This document shows positions 1 through 5,800 of a stretch of 6,379 bases of DNA, one piece after another (positions within the stretch are counted from its first letter, which is position 1; each line of letters starts with the position of its first letter). Under the pieces are notes generated by a model. That model was not told the DNA's origin. It did not search any database and saw only the letters and a program-made list of their open reading frames with translations. Source of the DNA: Ruminococcus sp. GTDB taxonomy: Bacteria > Bacillota > Clostridia > Oscillospirales > Acutalibacteraceae. The stretch lies in assembly GCA_017502425.1 (NCBI GenBank), contig JAFVVB010000083.1, positions 1 to 6,379 on the forward strand, read 5' to 3'. The translations under genes were made by a program, and so were the position numbers.

Positions 1-1
1 A

Positions 2-715
2 ACATGCTTTATCTTTGGTGCTAAGGCTGCTCCTGGTTACAGAAGAGCTAAGGCTATCATCAAATACATCAACGAAATCGCTGATTTAGTAAACAACGAT
101 CCTGATACAAAGGATAAGCTCCAGGTTATCTTTGTTTCTAACTACAACGTATCATACGCTGAGAAAATCGTTGTTGCTGCTGATGTTTCAGAGCAGATTT
201 CTACAGCAGGTACAGAGGCTTCAGGTACAGGTAACATGAAGTTCATGTTCAACGGTGCTGTTACACTCGGTACTTACGACGGTGCTAACGTTGAGATTAC
301 TCAGCACGCAGGCGAAGAGAACGAGTACATCTTCGGCGGCAGAGTTGAAGATATTGAGAACTTAAAGAAGAACGGTTACGATCCTAAGGCTATCTACCAC
401 ACCAACCCAATGTTAAAGCGTGTTGTTGATACACTTATCGACGGCACATTTGACGATGACGGTGCTCAGGGCGAAGGCAGCTTTGCTGAACTTCACAACG
501 CTCTTGTTAATGGTACACACTGGCACATCGCTGACCATTACTTCCTGTTCTACGATCTCCCAATGTACGTTGACGCTAAGCTTCAGGTTAACAGAGATTA
601 TAAAGATAAGATTCTCTTCGGTACTAAGTGCCTCGAGAACATCGCTCACTGTTCAGAATTCTCTTCTGACAGAACTATCCTCCAGTACGCTAAGGAACTT
701 TGGATGGTTAAGTAA
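2..715 (+). CDS. glgP: Glycogen/starch phosphorylase, C-terminal part (5' end outside window)
   Basis: Cytoplasmic GT35 enzyme that releases glucose-1-phosphate from the ends of alpha-1,4-glucans using phosphate and pyridoxal phosphate (PLP). The frame is open from base 2, giving the last 237 residues of a protein whose family usually has about 750-850. Seen in order: the KAAPGY motif near fragment residue 9 (phosphate/active-site loop), the stretch ending in QISTAGTEASGTGNMKF, and the following NGAVTLGTYDGANVEI. The lysine of NMKF (bases 239-241) is the PLP Schiff-base lysine of the family. The ATG at 236 lies inside this motif and is not a start. The gene ends in tandem TAA codons (713-718) and a terminator follows, so it is the last gene of its transcript. 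Its neighbours are extracellular starch proteins, which fits alpha-glucan metabolism. Whether it prefers glycogen, starch or maltodextrin cannot be read from this part. Confidence 0.97.
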   Translation, partial: TCFIFGAKAAPGYRRAKAIIKYINEIADLVNNDPDTKDKLQVIFVSNYNVSYAEKIVVAADVSEQISTAGTEASGTGNMKFMFNGAVTLGTYDGANVEITQHAGEENEYIFGGRVEDIENLKKNGYDPKAIYHTNPMLKRVVDTLIDGTFDDDGAQGEGSFAELHNALVNGTHWHIADHYFLFYDLPMYVDAKLQVNRDYKDKILFGTKCLENIAHCSEFSSDRTILQYAKELWMVK

Positions 716-735
716 TAAACCTGATATAATAAATT

Positions 736-764
736 ATCCCCGCTCTTATGAGTGGGGATTTTTT
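736..764 (+). terminator. Rho-independent terminator of glgP
   Basis: A 10-bp stem (736-745 paired with 750-759, one G-T wobble) has a TTAT loop and runs into a T tract (759-764). It starts about 20 bases after the phosphorylase stop codon. It separates glgP transcription from the secreted-protein genes downstream. Confidence 0.93.
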
Positions 765-797
765 GCTTTCTATGAGTTTTTTGTAGGATTTGTCAAA

Positions 798-836
798 AAA
801 CATCGCTTTAATTCTACACTTTAATCGTAGATGTTT
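798..836 (+). promoter_or_regulatory. Overlapping direct and inverted repeats upstream of the promoter; possible operator
   Basis: AAACATC (798-804) and GATGTTT (830-836) form a perfect 7-bp inverted repeat. Between them the heptamer CTTTAAT occurs twice (806-812 and 819-825), 13 bases apart start to start. A second small inverted pair, TCTAC (813-817) and GTAGA (827-831), overlaps. The block ends one base before the -35 element of the next gene, where activators often bind. Function is inferred only from position and symmetry; short repeats of this size can arise by chance in AT-rich DNA. Confidence 0.3.
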
Positions 837-837
837 G

Positions 838-866
838 TTGACTTATTATTTTTGCGGTGTTATGAT
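838..866 (+). promoter_or_regulatory. Sigma-A type promoter of the FN3/cohesin-like gene
   Basis: TTGACT (838-843) is separated by exactly 17 bases from TATGAT (861-866). A TG dinucleotide one base before the -10 (858-859) makes it an extended -10. Each hexamer differs from consensus at one position. Transcription would start near 872-874, leaving a leader of about 26 bases before the ATG at 899. This suggests strong expression independent of glgP. Confidence 0.85.
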
Positions 867-885
867 GAAAATGTATAAATATATT

Positions 886-892
886 GGAGGAG
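886..892 (+). promoter_or_regulatory. Ribosome binding site GGAGGAG that fixes the start at 899
   Basis: GGAGGAG lies six bases before the ATG at 899. An in-frame TTG at 884 overlaps the beginning of this site and has no Shine-Dalgarno sequence of its own, so it cannot be the start. The ATG at 899 also begins directly with a classic signal peptide. Confidence 0.92.
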
Positions 893-898
893 AAAACT

Positions 899-2647
899 AT
901 GAAAAAGATTATTTCTGTTTTACTCGCACTTATGATTTTGTCATCAGTATTCATGGGGCTTACTTTCACAGCATCAGCTCAGGATACTGACACACTCAAA
1001 GTTACCGTAGGTGATGTTACAACTGAGGTTGCTGTTGGTGATACATTCAGATATACAGTAACTTTAAGCGATTTACAGATCGTTAACTGCGAAGCTGAAA
1101 TCAGTTATGATAGCGATTTTGTTAAGGTTACTACTGTTGATGAAAACGACTATGACGCATACGATGCATATGTCGCTGAGAACTTCCCGATTGTTTTCGA
1201 TACTATCGTATTCAATACTGACATCGCTGACAGAATTTTATATAACTGTTCACGTGTAAAGAGTTACAGATTCACAGGCGAAAATACTCTCGCATCTTTT
1301 GAGTTTACTGCACTTGCAGCAGGCGAAACCACTATCGAGAATACTTTCATCGAGATGGCTGACCAGAATAAAGAGTTCTACGTTGAGAAAACTGAAAACG
1401 GTCCTGTTGAGATTAAGTCATTCGAATGTGCCCAGTTTGTTACTTATGAAGCTGACATAGATCCTACTGAACCTTCAACTGAGGAATCAACCGAGGAGTC
1501 TACTGAAGAGTCCACAGAGGAATCAACTGAGCAGACAAAACCTGTGAAAGTTGAAAATATCGTAGCTACTCCTGATTCTTCAACAGCAGTTCTTACTTGG
1601 GACGCTGTTGAGGGCGCTACTAAATACTGGGTATATAAATACGTTTCTGATAAGTACGTAGTATTCTGTTCTACAACAACTAACAGCGCTAAAATTACTG
1701 CTCTGTACGGTAATACCACATATCAGTTCAAGGTAGTAGCAGTATTTGACGACGGCACTACTCAGAGCTTAGCAGACGCTGATGTTGTAGAGTTTACTAC
1801 TCTTGCACCAATAGTTGTTGATGACATCAGCACCACTTCTACCGTAAGATCAGTATCTCTTTCATGGGATAAAGTAGAAGGCGCACAGAAATACTGGATT
1901 TACAAGGCGTTTGAAGAAGACGGTCCTTTCTATGTATACGATGCTACTACTAACCTTGAGTATACAGTAAAAGCACTCCAGCCTGATACTACATACTACT
2001 TCAAGATTGTACCATCTATCCTTATAGACGGTAAACTGACTTTATGCGAAACCGGAGCTGCTCAGAAGATAGAGGCTACTACATCTTCAGGTGAGAGTAT
2101 CAAGGTTAAAGTAACTGACCTTACTTCAACATCAGCTACTATCAGCTGGAATGCATATGAAAATGTTGAGAAATACTGGATTATGTACTCAACTGAAACT
2201 ATGAGCACAACTGACCTTTCTAAATGGAAAACATGGTCAGAAACAACCGACACAACCTTTACAATCAAGTGGAGAAAACCTGGTGAGTTCTATCACTTCA
2301 CGGTAGTTGCTAAATATCTTAACCCTGAAACAGGCGGCACAGAAACTATCAACTACTTAGCTGATTCTGCAAGAATTCCATATTCAGACTCTGACATTAT
2401 CACATTCACACCTGTTGATGATGATACCGTTACACTTTCATGGACTGATGATATCGGTATGAGCAAGGTATGGGCATCATATATTAATGCAGAAGGTACA
2501 GAGGTAGTAATGAAGAGCACTACTACCAATAGCATTACTTTAGACCTCAAAAATTATAAGAACTATACCTATAAACTCAACGCACTCGATGCATCCGGTA
2601 ACGTAGGCTATATCACACGTTTCGGTGGCGAGAAATACCACGAGTAA
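899..2647 (+). CDS. Secreted cohesin-like / four-FN3-module protein, non-catalytic
   Basis: Predicted 582-residue exported protein with no recognisable enzyme domain. Residues 1-27 are a signal peptide (MKKI, hydrophobic core, ASA cleavage site before Gln28). Residues about 30-187 form a cohesin-like beta-sandwich: a VAVGDTFRYTVTLSDL opening, an EISYDSDFVKV strand and an LASFEFTALAAGETTI closing strand are the pattern of cohesins and related folds. Residues 193-211 are five STE[E/Q] repeats. FN3 modules follow at about 216-304, 305-397, 401-497 and 497-582. The first three keep an SW/TW...KYW-x-x-Y signature; the fourth is diverged (KVWASY). No dockerin, sortase motif or C-terminal membrane helix is visible; the protein ends just after FN3-4. 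It lies between phosphorylase and amylase genes with its own promoter and terminator. Binding a partner or polysaccharide at the cell surface is an inference; whether the cohesin-like domain binds a dockerin cannot be told. Confidence 0.9.
   Translation: MKKIISVLLALMILSSVFMGLTFTASAQDTDTLKVTVGDVTTEVAVGDTFRYTVTLSDLQIVNCEAEISYDSDFVKVTTVDENDYDAYDAYVAENFPIVFDTIVFNTDIADRILYNCSRVKSYRFTGENTLASFEFTALAAGETTIENTFIEMADQNKEFYVEKTENGPVEIKSFECAQFVTYEADIDPTEPSTEESTEESTEESTEESTEQTKPVKVENIVATPDSSTAVLTWDAVEGATKYWVYKYVSDKYVVFCSTTTNSAKITALYGNTTYQFKVVAVFDDGTTQSLADADVVEFTTLAPIVVDDISTTSTVRSVSLSWDKVEGAQKYWIYKAFEEDGPFYVYDATTNLEYTVKALQPDTTYYFKIVPSILIDGKLTLCETGAAQKIEATTSSGESIKVKVTDLTSTSATISWNAYENVEKYWIMYSTETMSTTDLSKWKTWSETTDTTFTIKWRKPGEFYHFTVVAKYLNPETGGTETINYLADSARIPYSDSDIITFTPVDDDTVTLSWTDDIGMSKVWASYINAEGTEVVMKSTTTNSITLDLKNYKNYTYKLNALDASGNVGYITRFGGEKYHE
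1475..1531 (+). repeat. Five-copy Ser-Thr-Glu-Glu linker repeat
   Basis: Codes for five tandem STE[E/Q] units (residues 193-211), the last with Gln as fourth residue, joining the cohesin-like domain to FN3-1. The copies use different synonymous codons (serine TCA, TCT, TCC; threonine ACT, ACC, ACA; glutamate GAA, GAG), so the peptide is kept while the DNA repeat has decayed. Such acidic, hydroxyl-rich linkers are usual between modules of secreted clostridial and ruminococcal glycan-binding proteins. Confidence 0.9.
1538..1672 (+). other. FN3 segment shared with the neighbouring amylase gene (copy 1)
   Basis: This 45-codon stretch of FN3-1, including VKVENIVATP and WDAVEGATKYWVYK, matches the stretch at 6245-6379 in the amylase at 37 of 45 residues by direct comparison. 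About 101 of 135 bases are identical, and 20 of the 37 identical residues use different codons. The two copies are homologous and conserved as protein, but not recently copied as DNA. Confidence 0.9.
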
Positions 2648-2665
2648 TCTATAATTAGTACGAAT

Positions 2666-2698
2666 AAAAGCCGAAAGCATCACGCTTTCGGCTTTTTT
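2666..2698 (+). terminator. Rho-independent terminator after the FN3 gene
   Basis: A perfect 9-bp GC-rich stem (2670-2678 with 2684-2692) has a five-base loop ATCAC and is followed by six T residues (2693-2698). Four A residues just before the stem (2666-2669) can extend the pairing and could allow weak activity on the other strand. It starts about 20 bases after the stop codon. Confidence 0.95.
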
Positions 2699-2767
2699 CT
2701 TATTTCCATCACATTTCTTAGCCATTATGCACAACAACCACGGGGGAATTATTAGCACTTATACCGA

Positions 2768-2797
2768 TTGAAATTGAGCTCAAGAATGATGTAAAAT
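2768..2797 (+). promoter_or_regulatory. Candidate promoter of the amylase gene
   Basis: TTGAAA (2768-2773) and TAAAAT (2792-2797) are separated by 18 bases. This would start transcription near 2804, giving a leader of about 42 bases. A perfect 10-base palindrome, TTGAGCTCAA (2774-2783), fills the first half of the spacer and could be a repressor site. The match is weaker than that of the upstream gene, and I see no full catabolite-control (cre) consensus. The rest of 2699-2845 shows nothing else convincing. Confidence 0.45.
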
Positions 2798-2830
2798 CAA
2801 CTTGTAAGACAATTCCCATAATATTTATAA

Positions 2831-2836
2831 AAGGGG
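2831..2836 (+). promoter_or_regulatory. Ribosome binding site AAGGGG of the amylase gene
   Basis: AAGGGG lies nine bases before the ATG at 2846, acceptable spacing for a Gram-positive start. It is a weaker match to the anti-Shine-Dalgarno sequence than the site of the upstream gene. Confidence 0.75.
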
Positions 2837-2845
2837 TAATCCATT

Positions 2846-5800
2846 ATGAAACGAATACTGAGTTTTATGTTGATATTATGCGTTTTGATGTCGTGCATAA
2901 TAGCAGGTGACTACACATCAGTGAAAACAGAAGCTGCGACAACTTTTATCGACTACGGTCTAGTGGATAACGTCCAGTATGGTCAGATTCTCCACTGCTG
3001 GAACTGGTCTTTCGATAACATCAGAAAGAATATGCAACTTATCGCAAGTCAGGGCTTTACTGCCGTGCAGACTTCTCCTATCCAGTCATCAAAGGAATCA
3101 ACGAGAGAATCATGGAGCAGTGTGCAGAATTCCGCATGGGTTTACTACCAGCCTATAAGCTTTAATATCGAGCAGAATTCGTGGAATGCACTCGGTACTA
3201 AAACCCAGTTTGAGGCTATGTGTAAAGAAGCTCATAAATACGGTGTCAAAGTCATTGTTGACGCTGTGTTCAACCATATGGCTAATGACTCAAGCGAAAA
3301 CACTATTAACCCTCAGATATCAAGCGATTTAAGAGATGACAAGAATTGCTGGTATTCTATTACATGGAACACATCTAACTGGGAGGATCGCTACGATGTG
3401 ACTCATAACTGCTTAAGCGGTTTCCCTGACCTTAATACAAGTAATCCAAAGGTCCAGAACTACGCTATCGGATTCTTGAAAGAATGTATCGATGCGGGTG
3501 CGGACGGTTTCCGTTTTGATGCTGTAAAGCATATCGAAACTCCTGCCGATGCATACGGTACTGCGTCTGATTTCTGGCCTAATGTATTGGGTACTGCCAC
3601 ATACCACGCTCAGCAGACCAGAGGAATTACTCCGTACTACTATGGCGAGCTTTTAGGTTCACCGGGTGGCGGATTGAGTGTTACTGCATACACCGACCAC
3701 ATGAGTGTTACCGATAATAACACAGGTAACTGCGTTCGTGATGCTATCGCAAGCGGTAACGCATCAGGTGCGTGTTTGCCTCATATTTCTAACGGCGCCG
3801 CTCCTGATAAGGCAGTTCAGTGGAACGAATCCCACGATACCTATTATGCGGATAATAACTCCATCTGGATTTCTAACGAAAACATGAAGAAAACATGGGC
3901 TATCGTTGGTACGCGCGCACAGGTGTGTGGACTTTACCTTGCTCGTCCTGAAAATAACACCACCACTATGCTCGGTGACGGTGATATCACCGCGTGGGCA
4001 GACAAAGAAGTAAAAGCTATTAACCGCTTTAAAAACTATTTTGCGGGTCATCCTGAGTACCTCGCATCATCAGGAAATATTGTATACAACGAACGTGGTA
4101 ACACAGGCGTCGTACTCGTTAACGCAAGCGGTGGTAAAGCTTCCGTTTCTGTTCCTGCCCACAGAATGTACGACGGTGTGTACACCGACGCTATCACAGG
4201 AAAACACTTCTCAGTTTCTAATGGCACTATCAGCGGTGAAATAGGTGATAGTGGTATAGCGGTAGTATATAGCTATCCGTCTACTGTACACGTAAGCGAA
4301 GATTCTCAGGCTTTCAGAGGAGACACATTAGACGTTACCCTCACATATAACGAAGCCACATCAGGTACATATTCGATAGACGGTGACTATGCAAAATCAT
4401 ACACAAGTGGAGACGTTATCTCAGTAGGCTGTGGCACAAAGTACGGTGACGAGACTGAACTTTTAGTAACAGCATCAGGTGGCACCACTACTGACTCCGT
4501 CATAAAAACATATAAAAAGCTCCATCCTGACACAGAGCTTACTATGTACTTTGATAATTCAAGCAAAAAGTGGAGTACGGTTTACGCTTATGTCTACAAC
4601 TTAGACGGCGATGAAAACGCAAAGTGGCCTGGAGTTGAGATGGCATACGACAGCACACTCGGCCTTTATAAATACGATGTGCCAAAGGGATTTGAAACAT
4701 CAAAGGTTGTGTTCAATGACTCAGATGGTAACCAGACACCATCATCAGGCGGGCATTCATTCAATGCGTATACATCGAAATATAAAGACGGAAGTTTCTA
4801 CGGCTATAACACAGGCGTTGAGGGTAAACTCTACTTCGAGCCGTCTGAGGATTGGCTCAGCGATAACGCACGATTTGCCGTATATGTTTGGAATGACTCG
4901 GGCAATACATGGGTTAACCTAAAAGACACAGACAGCGACGGCATTTACGAAGCACAGCTTCCTCAGGGAGTTTTCACCGAGTGTATTTTCGCACGAATGG
5001 ATCCGTCAACTTCGTCGAATAATTTCGATAATGTATGGAATAAAACCGGAGATATGGGCATATCCAACAATCACAACTATTTTAAAATAGCTGATGGTTG
5101 GAATACATCAGACGGCACATGGTCCATCATTGATGTAAGTGTCGTGGGAACTAATACAGACGCATATCTTTCAGGTTCGTTCAATGCATGGAGTAAAACT
5201 AAAACTCCGTTTAAATACACCGATTATAATAAAGCAGTTACAAGCGTAGATTTACCTGCGGGAACATATACATTCAAAATGTATAAAAACGACGAATGGT
5301 TCGGTAATCCGGGTACTATAAACAACACAACCGCTGGCAACGGCTGGAGAATGTGTAAAAACGAAAGCAAAAACTGCACGTTGGTTGCATCTGGCGGTAC
5401 ATATACCTTCACACTTGATACGGAAACTCTGAAAATCACGGTAGATTATGAAGCTAAAGAGGTAGACCAGATTGAGACTTTCCCTTCTACCGAAGAATCA
5501 ACTGAAAAAGATACAGAAGAGTCTACTGTTTCTTCTGTTTCAAAGGGTTACTACGTTGTAGGTACTATAAATGGCGAAGATAAATGGGGAGTTGAAACCC
5601 TTAGCGAAGACCGACTGCTAAAAGAAAATCCTGCTGTGTCGGGTGAGTATATGCTCGACTATACTTTCAAACTTAATGATGCTATCAAGGTAGCGTATTT
5701 TGATGGTAGCAGTATCACAAAGTGGTACAACAGCACAGGAGATAATTATACTATCGGAGAAGCAAAAGTGGGTGACTGTACCGTATATTTCCGTCCTGAA

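Noticed and set aside
236..715. Separate 159-residue gene starting at ATG 236
   Set aside because: The ATG is the Met of the NMKF motif that precedes the PLP lysine; the same frame is open and clearly phosphorylase back to base 2.
420..824. + strand frame across the end of glgP
   Set aside because: It overlaps glgP in another frame, runs through the terminator hairpin, and has no ribosome binding site or family resemblance.
884..898. TTG at 884 as the start of the FN3 protein
   Set aside because: It overlaps the GGAGGAG ribosome binding site of the ATG at 899 and would put five extra residues before a standard signal peptide.
790..990. Small + strand frame across the promoter region
   Set aside because: It covers the promoter and overlaps the start of the FN3 gene in a different frame; no coding signal.
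1444..1719. - strand frame with VDSS repeats
   Set aside because: The repeats are only the antisense reading of the STEE linker codons.
2540..2758. - strand frame over the second terminator
   Set aside because: It reads through a strong terminator hairpin and overlaps the FN3 gene; shadow frame.
2744..2817. Inverted pair GGGAATT / AATTCCC as a riboswitch or attenuator stem
   Set aside because: Only seven base pairs with a 60-base loop and no alternative terminator; likely chance.
2802..2830. TTGTAA with 17 bases to TTATAA as the amylase promoter
   Set aside because: The start site would fall in or just after the Shine-Dalgarno sequence, leaving no usable leader.
3764..4051. - strand frame of 95 residues
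   Set aside because: It lies wholly within the amylase catalytic domain and resembles nothing known.
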